Translations under genes and position numbers: made by a program
Notes under the pieces: generated by a model
What the model saw: only the letters and a program-made list of their open reading frames with translations
Database searches by the model: none
What the model was told of the DNA's origin: nothing
DNA from: Mesorhizobium sp. GbtcB19
GTDB taxonomy: Bacteria > Pseudomonadota > Alphaproteobacteria > Rhizobiales > Rhizobiaceae
NCBI RefSeq assembly: GCF_019091085.1
Contig: NZ_JAGXJY010000011.1
Span: 124,001 to 188,000, forward strand
Length of the DNA stretch: 64,000 bases
Direction of reading: 5' to 3'
Shown: positions 8,374 to 16,956 of the stretch, in pieces
How positions within the stretch are numbered: the stretch's first letter is position 1
Layout of the letters: every line of letters starts with the position of its first letter

Positions 8374-8427
8374 CGGGTCTATAAGAGGGGCAGCAGCCAC
8401 TTATGGCGGCTTGAACTGGAAAAAATC

Positions 8428-10053
8428 ATGCCCGCCAAGGAAATCAAATTCTCCACCGATGCCCGCGACCGCATGTTGCGCGGCGTCGAACTCCTCAACA
8501 ACGCCGTCAAGGTGACGCTCGGTCCCAAGGGCCGCAACGTGATCATCGACAAGGCCTATGGCGCGCCGCGCGTCACCAAGGACGGTGTCACCGTCGCCAA
8601 GGAAATCGAACTCGCCGACAAGTTCGAGAACATGGGCGCGCAAATGGTGCGCGAAGTGGCCTCGAAGACCAACGATCTTGCCGGTGACGGCACCACCACA
8701 GCCACAGTGCTGGCCGCTTCGATCCTGCGCGAAGGCGCCAAGCTCGTAGCCGCCGGCATGAACCCGATGGACCTCAAGCGGGGCATCGACCAGGCGGTTG
8801 CGGCTGTGGTCAAGGAGATCCAGGCGCGGGCCAAGAAGGTCAAGTCCTCGGCCGAGATCGCGCAGGTCGGCACCATTGCCGCCAATGGCGACGACACCGT
8901 CGGCGCCATGATCGCCAAGGCGATGAACAAAGTCGGCAATGACGGCGTCATCACCGTTGAGGAAGCCAAGACAGCCGACACCGAGCTCGACGTTGTCGAG
9001 GGCATGCAGTTCGACCGCGGCTATCTCTCGCCCTATTTCGTCACCAACGCCGACAAGATGCGCGCCGAGCTGGAAGAGCCTTACGTCCTCATCCACGAAA
9101 AGAAGCTCGGCAATCTGCAAGCACTTTTGCCGATCCTGGAAGCGGTCGTGCAGAGCGGCAGGCCGCTACTGATCATCTCCGAGGACGTCGAGGGCGAGGC
9201 GCTGGCGACGCTGGTGGTCAACAAGCTGCGCGGCGGCCTCAAGGTCGCGGCCGTCAAGGCGCCAGGCTTCGGCGACCGCCGCAAGGCGATGCTGGAAGAC
9301 ATTGCCGTGCTCACCGCTGGCCAGATGATTTCGGAGGATCTCGGCATCAAGCTTGAGAACGTCACCATCGAGATGCTCGGCCGTGCCAAGCGCGTGCTGA
9401 TCGACAAGGACACGACAACGATCGTCGACGGCGCCGGCAGCAAGGCCACCATCCAGGCGCGCATCGCCCAGATCAGGGGACAGATCGAGGAAACCATCTC
9501 CGACTACGACAAGGAAAAGCTGCAGGAGCGGCTGGCCAAGCTCGCCGGCGGCGTTGCGGTCATCCGCGTCGGCGGCGCCACCGAGTCGGAAGTCAAGGAA
9601 AAGAAGGACCGCATCGACGACGCGCTGAATGCCACGCGCGCCGCCGTCGAAGAAGGCATTGTTCCAGGCGGCGGCGTGGCGTTGCTGCGAGCCAGGTCGG
9701 CGCTGAACGGCCTGAACGGCGCCAATGCCGATATGACGGCAGGCATTTCGATCGTGCTCAGGGCGCTCGAGGCGCCGATCCGCCAGATCGCCGAGAATTC
9801 CGGCGTAGAGGGCTCGATCGTCGTCGGCAAGCTCTCCGACGGCAAGGACAACAATCAGGGTTTCGACGCGCAGAACGAGATCTATGTCGACATGATCAAG
9901 GCCGGCATCGTCGATCCGGCAAAGGTGGTGCGGACGGCACTTCAGGACGCCTGTTCGATCGCCGCCCTGTTGATCACCGCTGAAGCCATGATCACCGACA
10001 TACCGGCCAAGGATGCAGCGCCTTCTCCCAGCGGCGGTGGCGTGGGCTACTAA
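8428..10053 (+). CDS. groEL: Chaperonin GroEL (solitary paralogue without groES)
   Basis: The 60-kDa chaperonin subunit that folds proteins in an ATP-driven double ring. The 541-residue protein is collinear with the family: VKVTLGPKGRNVIIDK near residue 30, GDGTTT at 86-91 with the ATPase Asp87, and the apical and C-terminal equatorial domains (VEEGIVPGGGVALLR). The frame extends upstream through the CIRCE element, but homology fixes the start at MPAKEIKFSTDARD. The C-terminus, DAAPSPSGGGVGY, is not the usual GGM repeat. There is no groES upstream; rhizobia typically carry several groEL copies, only some paired with groES. The start is separated from CIRCE by a tiny MAA-stop reading frame at 8403-8414. 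Confidence 0.98.
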   Translation: MPAKEIKFSTDARDRMLRGVELLNNAVKVTLGPKGRNVIIDKAYGAPRVTKDGVTVAKEIELADKFENMGAQMVREVASKTNDLAGDGTTTATVLAASILREGAKLVAAGMNPMDLKRGIDQAVAAVVKEIQARAKKVKSSAEIAQVGTIAANGDDTVGAMIAKAMNKVGNDGVITVEEAKTADTELDVVEGMQFDRGYLSPYFVTNADKMRAELEEPYVLIHEKKLGNLQALLPILEAVVQSGRPLLIISEDVEGEALATLVVNKLRGGLKVAAVKAPGFGDRRKAMLEDIAVLTAGQMISEDLGIKLENVTIEMLGRAKRVLIDKDTTTIVDGAGSKATIQARIAQIRGQIEETISDYDKEKLQERLAKLAGGVAVIRVGGATESEVKEKKDRIDDALNATRAAVEEGIVPGGGVALLRARSALNGLNGANADMTAGISIVLRALEAPIRQIAENSGVEGSIVVGKLSDGKDNNQGFDAQNEIYVDMIKAGIVDPAKVVRTALQDACSIAALLITAEAMITDIPAKDAAPSPSGGGVGY

Positions 10054-10136
10054 CCACTGCCGGAAACAGGTTCCGCATGCCGGCGCCGGCAAGCCGGGCG
10101 ACTGATCCGAACACCAACAAAAAAGGAACTTGTTCC

Positions 10137-10523
10137 GTGGCCACACAAAGCAGCAAGCCATCTCTTGCGCGTCGATGGGAAGATTACCAGCCGAGCAAAT
10201 CCGCGCTTTTCTGGGCATGTGCCGTGACCGCCGTCGCTACGATGACCATCGGTTTCAGCTGGGGCGGCTGGGTGACAGGCGGCACGTCGCGCTCGCTGGC
10301 GACAACCGCCGGCGATGTAGCACGCGGCGAGCTGGCCTCGGCCATCTGGGTCGATCGTTTCAACGCGGCGCCCGACGCCGCCGCCAAGCGTGTCGAGTTC
10401 AAGGCCCTGACCGACAGCTACAAGAAACGGCAGTTCATCGAGACAGGGGGCTGGGCGACCATGCCCGGCAAGACCTCTCCCGACTTAGGTGTCGAGAGCT
10501 GTGCGGTAGCCCTCGCCGCCTGA
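10137..10523 (+). CDS. Single-pass membrane hypothetical protein downstream of groEL
   Basis: A 128-residue protein. The GTG start at 10137 is chosen because AAAGGAAC lies seven bases upstream; the frame is open further upstream without such a site. Residues 20-45 (PSKSALFWACAVTAVATMTIGFSWGGWVTGG) form one TM helix, followed by a soluble part with SLATTAGDVARGELASAIW and DAAAKRVEFKALTDSYKKRQFIETGGWATMPG. No named family is recognised. It is 83 bp after groEL on the same strand and may be co-expressed with it. Confidence 0.78.
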   Translation: MATQSSKPSLARRWEDYQPSKSALFWACAVTAVATMTIGFSWGGWVTGGTSRSLATTAGDVARGELASAIWVDRFNAAPDAAAKRVEFKALTDSYKKRQFIETGGWATMPGKTSPDLGVESCAVALAA

Positions 10524-10578
10524 GCTTCTCGACATGTGCGAGCGAACGAACTCGGCCCAACTCTAAGGAGATCGACAA

Positions 10579-10743
10579 ATGATTACGTTCGCACCGAAGC
10601 CAAATGCCGCGCCAGCGACCGAAGCAGCCGAGGAAAACCGCTTCGATCGCATCCGCCGTCTTGCCGCGGAAAAGCACCGGAAAGCCGATGCCGGCACCAC
10701 ATGCCAGGACGCGCAAAAGGCCAAGGATAAGCGCCCGATGTGA
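10579..10743 (+). CDS. Small hypothetical protein (54 residues)
   Basis: A short gene with a clean start: AAGGAG at 10565-10570 and ATG at 10579. The product begins MITFAPKPNAAPATEAAEEN and continues with a basic helix (RFDRIRRLAAEKHRKADAG) and a lysine-rich tail. The TGA stop lies in the loop of a perfect 13-bp hairpin (10725-10756). Spacing suggests it is the last gene of the groEL transcript. Function unknown. Confidence 0.62.
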   Translation: MITFAPKPNAAPATEAAEENRFDRIRRLAAEKHRKADAGTTCQDAQKAKDKRPM

Positions 10744-10756
10744 CGGGCGCTTATCC
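10725..10756. terminator. Hairpin between convergent genes, probable bidirectional terminator
   Basis: Perfect 13-bp inverted repeat GGATAAGCGCCCG / CGGGCGCTTATCC with a six-base loop ATGTGA. The loop holds the stop codon of the small gene at 10579, and the hairpin ends 2 bp before the end of the MttB-family gene on the other strand. There is no T-tract, so the terminator role is inferred from position and stem strength. Confidence 0.7.
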
Positions 10757-10758
10757 AG

Positions 10759-12312
10759 TTACGAGACCGGCGCGGCGCCACCCTCCTCGGTGCGCTTTGC
10801 TATGAATTCGTCGAGCACGCCGACTGCAGCGGCGGCGGATTGCGGCGGCTGGAAATCGGCGAGAATTCTTTTCCAGATGCCGGTCGCGCGCTCCGTCGCC
10901 GTCTTCGAGCCGGCCTCCGTCCAGTTGCCGAAATTCGACCAGTCGGCGACCAGCGGCTCGTAGAAGGCGGTGCGGTAGCGCGCCATGGTGTGGGCGGCCG
11001 AGAAGAAGTGACCGCCCGGCTGCACTTCGGCGATGGCCTCGAAGCCGATGGCGTCGGCATCGCCGGGCGTCGTCGCGCAAAGCTCGGCGACCGTCTGCAA
11101 CGCCTCGATGTCGGTGATCAGCTTTTCGTAGGAGACGCTCAGGCCGCCTTCCAGCCAGCCGGCCGAGTGGATGCAGACAGTGGCGCCGGCAAGCACCGAG
11201 CCCCACAGCGCGAACTGCGTCTCGTGCGCGGCCTGAACATCGGAAATGTTGGCCGCGCTGCCGCCGCCGGAGCGCCAGGGCAGGCCGGTGAAGCGGGCGA
11301 GTTGCCCTGCCCCCAGCGTCGCCTTGATGTGCTCCGGCGTGCCGAAGGCCGGCGCGCCGGACTTCATGTCGACATTGGACGAGAAGGAGCCGTAGACCAC
11401 CGGGGAGCCTGCCCGCACGATCTGGGCGAGCGTCAGGCCGGCCAGCGCCTCGGCATGCTGCAGCGTCAGCGCGCCGGCGACCGTGATCGGCGCCATGGCG
11501 CCCGCCAGGCAGAAGGGCGTGATGATCGAGACCTGGCCTGCCCGGGCGAAGTCGATGATGCCTTGCGCCATCGGGATGTCGAGCTGGCGCGGCGAGTTGG
11601 TGTTGATGACGGTGTAGCAATAGGCGCCCGCCTGGAATTCGTCCTGCGACAGGCCGCGCGCCAGCCGGATCATCTCGAAACTGTCGTCGACCTGCGGCGT
11701 GCCGCGCGCGAAGACGAAGGGGAATTTGTCGGAAAGCGTCAGCTGCGCGCGGTTGACGGCGTAGTGGCGAAAGCGGTTGTCGATGTCCTGCGGCTCGATC
11801 GAAGGGCAAAGCATATGCAGCACATCGAAATGCTGGATGAGCTTGGTCAGTTCCTCGTAGGCGGCAAGGGAGCCCGGCCGCCGGCCGCGTTCGAGATCGG
11901 TGACATTGGGCGCGCCGGCCCCGGCCAGGAAGGTCATGGAGCCGAGTTCGAGCATCAGGTCGCGCTCTCGGGCGCCGGCCAGCGCCTGAATTGATTTCGG
12001 CGCCGTGGCAAGCGCGGCGGTGACGATGTCGCGGCCGAGGCGAACCATCTGGCTGTCCTCGTCGACCAGCGCACCCGCCCTGGCGTAGGTGGCGCGGGCC
12101 TCAGGCAGCAATACCTTGATGCCGAGTTCCTCCAGCACGCGCAGCGCCGTGTCGTGGATCGCCGCGACCTGGTCGTCGGACAGGACCGGCTGCGGCAGGA
12201 ACGGGTTCTTCAGCGCGCGGTAGTTCGGATGGCGGCTGGATTCCGAGCCGGCCTCGCCGGTGCGGCCGCGCCGGCGTTCGCGCCTCAGGTCGCGTGCAAT
12301 GTCTTCAACCAT
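10759..12312 (-). CDS. Trimethylamine methyltransferase (MttB) family protein, non-pyrrolysine type
   Basis: A 517-residue member of the MttB superfamily (COG5598), a TIM-barrel that transfers methyl groups from quaternary or tertiary amines to a corrinoid or related acceptor. The N-terminal arm is basic, then NPFLPQPVLSDDQVAAIHDTALRVLEELGIKVLLPEA, FLAGAGAPNVTDLERGRRPGSLAAYEELTKLIQHFDVLHMLCPSIEPQDID and the late GGHFFSAAHTMARYRTAFYEPLVADWSNFGNW region are family hallmarks. The frame has no in-frame amber codon, so it is of the pyrrolysine-free group that includes glycine-betaine methyltransferases. It lies 15 bp after the amine-dehydrogenase gene and is probably co-transcribed with it. The substrate is unknown. 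Confidence 0.9.
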   Translation of the reverse strand: MVEDIARDLRRERRRGRTGEAGSESSRHPNYRALKNPFLPQPVLSDDQVAAIHDTALRVLEELGIKVLLPEARATYARAGALVDEDSQMVRLGRDIVTAALATAPKSIQALAGARERDLMLELGSMTFLAGAGAPNVTDLERGRRPGSLAAYEELTKLIQHFDVLHMLCPSIEPQDIDNRFRHYAVNRAQLTLSDKFPFVFARGTPQVDDSFEMIRLARGLSQDEFQAGAYCYTVINTNSPRQLDIPMAQGIIDFARAGQVSIITPFCLAGAMAPITVAGALTLQHAEALAGLTLAQIVRAGSPVVYGSFSSNVDMKSGAPAFGTPEHIKATLGAGQLARFTGLPWRSGGGSAANISDVQAAHETQFALWGSVLAGATVCIHSAGWLEGGLSVSYEKLITDIEALQTVAELCATTPGDADAIGFEAIAEVQPGGHFFSAAHTMARYRTAFYEPLVADWSNFGNWTEAGSKTATERATGIWKRILADFQPPQSAAAAVGVLDEFIAKRTEEGGAAPVS

Positions 12313-12327
12313 GGCATCTGCTCCTTA

Positions 12328-14736
12328 TTACCGCATCGCCTTGCCGTCCGGGTCGTAGGGCGAAGTCGCAATGACGCGCGCCGGCCGTTCGACCCCGACA
12401 ATGTGTACGGAAAGCTCGGTCCCCTCCCCGGCGAAATCGTCGTGCAACAACGCCAGGGCGACGCTCCTGCCGAGCGTGTAGCCATAGCCGCCGGAAGTCA
12501 CGAAGCCGACGCGCCGCCCCTTGGACCAGACTGGCTCGAAGCCGCTGGCATCGGCATCGACAGCATCGACTTCCAGCGTCACGACACGGCGCGAGACACC
12601 CGCCTTGCGCTCCTTGAGCGCCGCTTCGCGGCCGATGAAATCGCCCTTGTCGAAGGCGATGAAGCGGTCGAGCCCGGTCTCGCCGGGCGTATAGCCCTGG
12701 GTGAATTCGCGCGACCAGATGCCGAAACTCTTTTCCAGCCTGAGCGAATTCAGCGCGTAGTAGCCGATCTCGGCGAGGCCGAGATCCTCGCCGGCGGCGA
12801 GCAGGGTTTCGCGCAAGGCCGAATGCAGCGTGGCCGGACAGTTGATCTCGAAGCCGAGCTCGCCGGCGATGGAGAGGCGGGCGACGCGGGCGCGCACCAT
12901 GCCGACGTCGAATTCGCCGCAGGCCATGAACGGCAAGGTTTTGGCGGAGATGTCCTGATGCGTGGTGCGTTCCAGGATTTTCCTGGCGTTGGGTCCGGTG
13001 ACGAGAAAGCCGGACACCGTGTCGGAGATGTCGGTGACGGTGACGCCTTCGGCCATATGCGCCTCGAACCAGCGCATATGGAATTCGCGCAGGTAATAGG
13101 AGCCCATGATCCAGTATTCGCCGCCGCCCCAGTTGAGCACGGTGAGATCGCCCTTCAGCCTGCCGTCAGACCCAAGCATCGGCGCCAGCTTCGCGCGCCC
13201 CGGCTGCGGCAATTTGCAGGCGAGAAGGCGGTCGAGCCAGGCCCCGGCGCCTGGGCCTGACACGGCGTAGCGCGAGAAGGCCGTGGTATCGACGAGGCCG
13301 GCGGCGCGGCGGACTTGCAGCACCTCGTCGCCGACGATGTCGAAGGCGTTGGAGCGCTTCAGCGTCGTTTGCTCGCGAAAGCCCATCGGCGCGAAATAGG
13401 CCGGGATTTCCAGGCCCCAGGACGCCGTCCACTCGGCACCGGCGGCGCTCATGCCGTCATAGGCGCCGGGCCGTTTCAGCGGCCGGCCGGCCGGCAGCCG
13501 CTCGTTGGGGAAGGTCATGACGAAGCGGCGGGCGTAGAACTGGCGTGTGGTTTGCCTGAGATATTCACGGTTGGCGGCAAAGGCGCCGTAGCGGGCGATG
13601 TCCATGCCGAAGATGTCGGCCTGCGGCTCGCCATAAATCATCCACTCGGCCAGCGACTTGCCGACGCCGCCGCCCTGGCTGAAACCTGCCATCACGCCGC
13701 AGGCGACCCAGTAGTTGTTGAGCCCCCTGACCGGACCGACCAGCGGATTGCCGTCCGGCGTGAAGGTGAAGGCGCCGTTGACCCATTTGCGGATGCCTGC
13801 CGTGGCAAGGCAGGGAAAGCGCTGATACGCCTTGGAAAGCTCCGGGCTGATGCGGTCGATGTCCTCCGGGATCAGCTCGATGCCGTAGTCCCAGGGCGCG
13901 CCGTCCATGTTCCAGTGTTTCGGGTTCTGCTCGTAGACGCCGAGCAGCACGCCCTTTCGCTCCTGTCTTAGATACGAGAAACCATCGAGGTCGACGGCGA
14001 GGCCGAGTTCCTTGTCGAGGGCGGCGACCTCGGGAATGTCCTCGGTGACGAAGTAATGGTGCTCCATCGGGGTCACCGGCAGGTCGACGCCGACCATCAG
14101 CCCGACCTGCTTGGCCCACAGGCCGCCGGCATTGACGACATGCTCGGCGACGATCGTGCCCTTCTCGGTGACGACATCCCAGCCGCCGTCGGCGCGCGGC
14201 TTCAATTCGACGACGCGGTTGCGCAGGATAATTTCGGCGCCGCGCTTCCTCGCGGCGCCCGCATAGGCCTGTGTCGTGCCATAAGGGTCGAGATGGCCTT
14301 CGTTGGAATCGTAGAGGCCGCCCAGCACATCGCTGACGTCGACGATCGGGCATATCCGCTTGATCTCTTCGGGCGTCACCAGGCGGGCCGTCTCGATGCC
14401 GACCGACTGGAACACCGCCCAGGCCGATTTCAGCCATTCCCAGCGCTGCGGATCGCTCGCCATGTTGACGCCGCCGGTCATGTGCAGGCCGGCATTCTGG
14501 CCGGACTCGGCCTCGATCTCGCGATAGAGTTTTATGGTGTAATCCTGCAGCGCCGCGACATTGGGATCGGCGTTGAGCGCGTGGAAGCCGGCGGCCGCGT
14601 GCCAGGTGGAGCCGGCTGTCAGCTCGGCTCGCTCGATGAGCGCAACATCGCTCCAGCCGAAGCGTGTGAGATGGTAAAGCACCGAGGCGCCGACCACGCC
14701 TCCTCCGATGACAACCGCGCGATAATGCGACTTCAC
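12328..14736 (-). CDS. FAD-dependent oxidoreductase with GcvT domain (dimethylglycine/sarcosine dehydrogenase family)
   Basis: An 802-residue two-part enzyme. The N-terminal DAO/FAD domain starts YRAVVIGGGVVGASVLYHL (Rossmann GxGxxG type) and continues with TAGSTWHAAAGFH, where family members often attach FAD to His. The C-terminal aminomethyltransferase (GcvT) domain, from about residue 430, carries RRAAGLVDTTAFSRYAVSGP and ends with the GCV_T_C barrel. Such enzymes oxidatively demethylate N-methyl amines and pass the one-carbon unit to tetrahydrofolate. The GTG start at 14736 is chosen because GAGAGGGAGAGG lies directly upstream. It is divergent from the TetR regulator across a long palindrome and leads the MttB-family gene. 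Confidence 0.93.
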   Translation of the reverse strand: MKSHYRAVVIGGGVVGASVLYHLTRFGWSDVALIERAELTAGSTWHAAAGFHALNADPNVAALQDYTIKLYREIEAESGQNAGLHMTGGVNMASDPQRWEWLKSAWAVFQSVGIETARLVTPEEIKRICPIVDVSDVLGGLYDSNEGHLDPYGTTQAYAGAARKRGAEIILRNRVVELKPRADGGWDVVTEKGTIVAEHVVNAGGLWAKQVGLMVGVDLPVTPMEHHYFVTEDIPEVAALDKELGLAVDLDGFSYLRQERKGVLLGVYEQNPKHWNMDGAPWDYGIELIPEDIDRISPELSKAYQRFPCLATAGIRKWVNGAFTFTPDGNPLVGPVRGLNNYWVACGVMAGFSQGGGVGKSLAEWMIYGEPQADIFGMDIARYGAFAANREYLRQTTRQFYARRFVMTFPNERLPAGRPLKRPGAYDGMSAAGAEWTASWGLEIPAYFAPMGFREQTTLKRSNAFDIVGDEVLQVRRAAGLVDTTAFSRYAVSGPGAGAWLDRLLACKLPQPGRAKLAPMLGSDGRLKGDLTVLNWGGGEYWIMGSYYLREFHMRWFEAHMAEGVTVTDISDTVSGFLVTGPNARKILERTTHQDISAKTLPFMACGEFDVGMVRARVARLSIAGELGFEINCPATLHSALRETLLAAGEDLGLAEIGYYALNSLRLEKSFGIWSREFTQGYTPGETGLDRFIAFDKGDFIGREAALKERKAGVSRRVVTLEVDAVDADASGFEPVWSKGRRVGFVTSGGYGYTLGRSVALALLHDDFAGEGTELSVHIVGVERPARVIATSPYDPDGKAMR

Positions 14737-14773
14737 GAGCCTCTCCCTCTCGTTGGAGCCTCTACGATACATA

Positions 14774-14809
14774 GTCTGGACATATGTGTCTAGACATATA
14801 TGTCCAGAC
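14774..14809. promoter_or_regulatory. Nested palindrome, probable operator of the TetR regulator
   Basis: Outer arms GTCTGGACATAT (14774-14785) and ATATGTCCAGAC (14798-14809) are a perfect 12-bp inverted repeat. The 12-base centre contains a second perfect palindrome, TGTCTAGACA (14787-14796). It sits in the 110-bp gap between the divergent dehydrogenase and TetR genes. Architecture and place are those of an autoregulatory TetR operator (inference). Confidence 0.82.
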
Positions 14810-14846
14810 CTTGCGCGCGGCCCCTTGCCGTGCCACTTGTTCGGTC

Positions 14847-15485
14847 ATGACCATGACCGCACCCCGGGATGAGCCGGCAGCCGGCAATATCAAGGTGACC
14901 CGCGCGGATTGGATCAACCTCGCGCTGCAAACGCTGATTTCCGACGGCATCGAGAGTGTGCGCGTGCTCGCGCTCGGACAGAAGCTCGGCGTGTCGCGCT
15001 CGAGCTTCTACTGGTATTTCGAAAGCCGGCAGGATCTGCTCGACCAGTTGCTGAAGCATTGGCATGAGACCAACACCAAGGCGATCGTCGAGCGCGCCCA
15101 GCGCCCGGCCGCAACCATCATCATGGGCGTGCTGAACGTGTTCGAATGCTGGGCCGACGAGCGCATGTTCGACCCGAGGCTCGATTTCGCCGTGCGCGAA
15201 TGGGCACGCCGATCCGACGACGTGCGGCGCATGATCGACCAGGCCGACGACGATCGTCTCACGGCCATCCGCGACATGTACCGACGGCACGGCTATGACG
15301 TGGAGGACGCCTTCATCCGCGCCCGCGTTCTCTACTACATGCAGATCGGCTATTACGTGCTCGACCTCAAGGAGCCGGTCGAAGCGCGCGTTAGCCACCT
15401 CGCCGCCTATCTGCGCGCCTTCACCGGCCTGGAGCCGAGCGAGGCGGATGTGGCGCATTTCATGCGCTTCATCGCGGCAAGGTGA
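14847..15485 (+). CDS. TetR-family transcriptional regulator
   Basis: A 212-residue regulator. The N-terminal three-helix DNA-binding domain includes ADWINLALQTLISDGIESVRVLALGQKLGVSRSSFYWYFESRQDLLDQLLKHW, a clear TetR helix-turn-helix at about residues 20-75. The C-terminal ligand domain is typical in length (AVREWARRSDDVRRMIDQADDDRLTAIRDMYRRHGY). The start is placed at the first of two close ATGs (14847, 14853). It is divergent from the methylamine-type operon and probably represses it until a ligand binds, acting at the palindrome 14774-14809. Confidence 0.92.
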   Translation: MTMTAPRDEPAAGNIKVTRADWINLALQTLISDGIESVRVLALGQKLGVSRSSFYWYFESRQDLLDQLLKHWHETNTKAIVERAQRPAATIIMGVLNVFECWADERMFDPRLDFAVREWARRSDDVRRMIDQADDDRLTAIRDMYRRHGYDVEDAFIRARVLYYMQIGYYVLDLKEPVEARVSHLAAYLRAFTGLEPSEADVAHFMRFIAAR

Positions 15486-15513
15486 TTGGGAAGCCGCTAG
15501 CTCAGCGTCGCTG

Positions 15514-16386
15514 CTATGCCCCGTAAAAGAAGTCCACCAGCACGGGCACGTGCGGGCCGGGCTTCAGCATGTGGTTCTGGCCAGCCAGCGTCAGGTAGCG
15601 GGCGTTCGGGAGGGTATCGGCCAGGGCCTTGTTGCCGTGACGCATCCAGGGCGGACTCCTGCCGCCGTCCGTCACCAATGTCGGCACCGTCATCGAGGCC
15701 CACCGGCCGGGGACCAGCGGCTTGCCGCGCTGATCGTCGGCCACGATGGCGCCATCGTAAGGCAGCGTATGCGCCACTGCCTTGAGCTTCGGCCAGATCG
15801 GCGTCAGCCGCATCAGGAAGACGAGCGGGCGAGGCATGCCGACCGACTTGAGGAATATGCGCAGCGCGTCGCCGCGACGCCCGGCGGCCACGGCCGTCCG
15901 GATGCCGGCCCAGTCGGCCTCGGTGGTCGGGCGGCTGCCATCGACGATCAGCGGCGCCTCATAGAGCGCGAGCTTCCTGACGCCCGGTAGACGTTTGGCG
16001 GCCATCAGCGCCAGCATGGCGCCTGACGAGGTGCCCCAGACGAAGGCCTCTCCGCCTGCCGCATCGAGCACAGCCTCGATGTCGTCCACTTCGCGCTCGA
16101 GAGCGTAAGGCACGGCATCTCCGCTCTCGCCGCGGCCGCGGCGGTCGTAGCTGAACACCGTGAAATGCGCTGCCAGCGCCGCGGCAAGCGGGCGGCTCGG
16201 ACCCATGCCGCGGAAACAGAGCGCGCCATCGACGAGAATGAGCGGACGGCCTTTTCCCTGGCGTTCGTAGGCGATCGGCGTGCCGTCGGCCGAAATCGCC
16301 GTTTGCGTTCCCGGCACGTCGGCAGAGACAGCGCGGCCCGCCGCCGGCGTGTCACGGTCCCGCGGTGTTTGCACGGACTGCTGCAT
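15514..16386 (-). CDS. Alpha/beta hydrolase
   Basis: A 290-residue alpha/beta-hydrolase-fold protein. The fold markers are RPLILVDGALCFRGMG (oxyanion region), FSYDRRGRGESGD, the nucleophile elbow WGTSSGA (GxSxG, Ser120), the acid region TLVTDGG and the catalytic His in AGQNHML near the C-terminus. The start at 16386 (MQQSVQTPRDRDTPAAG) has GGAG six bases upstream. It is the third gene after arsR and the AHSA1 gene on the same strand, separated by 42 bp, and probably belongs to that stress or detoxification operon. Substrate unknown. Confidence 0.88.
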   Translation of the reverse strand: MQQSVQTPRDRDTPAAGRAVSADVPGTQTAISADGTPIAYERQGKGRPLILVDGALCFRGMGPSRPLAAALAAHFTVFSYDRRGRGESGDAVPYALEREVDDIEAVLDAAGGEAFVWGTSSGAMLALMAAKRLPGVRKLALYEAPLIVDGSRPTTEADWAGIRTAVAAGRRGDALRIFLKSVGMPRPLVFLMRLTPIWPKLKAVAHTLPYDGAIVADDQRGKPLVPGRWASMTVPTLVTDGGRSPPWMRHGNKALADTLPNARYLTLAGQNHMLKPGPHVPVLVDFFYGA

Positions 16387-16428
16387 GGGGCACTCCACAA
16401 TCGTTTCGATGGATCTTTGGTCAGACTG

Positions 16429-16956
16429 TCATTCACGCGGCGGTCCGGCTTCGTCTTGCGGCGTGGCGAGCAGGCTGATCTCGCGCTCCAGCCTGTCGAA
16501 GCTTTGCATCCAGCCGCCGCGCACACCCAGCGCCAGCAACCGCTCGCGGTCGGCGGCGCTTGCAAACATCACCTCGAAGCGGACGTGGGTTCTTGCACCG
16601 TCGGCTTTAAACGTGACCGTGTGGAGGCTTCGTCCCGGCGGGTTGCCGGCCCATTCCCGCAATTCAGGATCCGGTTCGTCGGTGTAGCTGAGCCGCCGGT
16701 TCGCGACCAAGTCGACATATTCGCCCTCATTGCGATAGAGCGCGCCGCTGGCGGTGCGCATATCGATGCGCCATCTGCCGCCGACCCGCACATCCAGCGC
16801 GCAATAAGGGATGGTGCAGTCCTTGATGCCCCACCATTTCGCGACAGACAGCGGATCGGTCCATAGCCTGAACACGCGCTCGACCGGCGCGGCGAATGTC
16901 CGCTCGATCGTGAAGCTGCGTTCGGGCTGGGAGGCAACAGGCTGCGTTGCGCTCAT
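16429..16956 (-). CDS. SRPBCC/AHSA1-domain protein
   Basis: A 175-residue protein of the AHSA1 (START/Bet v1-like) family: FTIERTFAAPVERVFRLWTDPLSVAKWWG at the N-terminus, the middle VGGRWRIDMRTASGALYRNEGEYVDLVANRRLSYT and the C-terminal GGWMQSFDRLEREI are standard signatures. These small proteins bind hydrophobic ligands and are very often encoded just after an ArsR-type repressor, as here. The ATG overlaps the arsR stop by four bases (ATGA). Confidence 0.92.
   Translation of the reverse strand: MSATQPVASQPERSFTIERTFAAPVERVFRLWTDPLSVAKWWGIKDCTIPYCALDVRVGGRWRIDMRTASGALYRNEGEYVDLVANRRLSYTDEPDPELREWAGNPPGRSLHTVTFKADGARTHVRFEVMFASAADRERLLALGVRGGWMQSFDRLEREISLLATPQDEAGPPRE

Noticed and set aside
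8340..8375. A -24/-12 (sigma-54/NifA) promoter before groEL, suggested by the TGGCAC sequence.
   Set aside because: No TTGC follows at the required spacing; the bases belong to the CIRCE inverted repeat.
10759..12312. Pyrrolysine-containing trimethylamine methyltransferase.
   Set aside because: The reading frame is complete without any in-frame amber codon, and no pyl genes are present.
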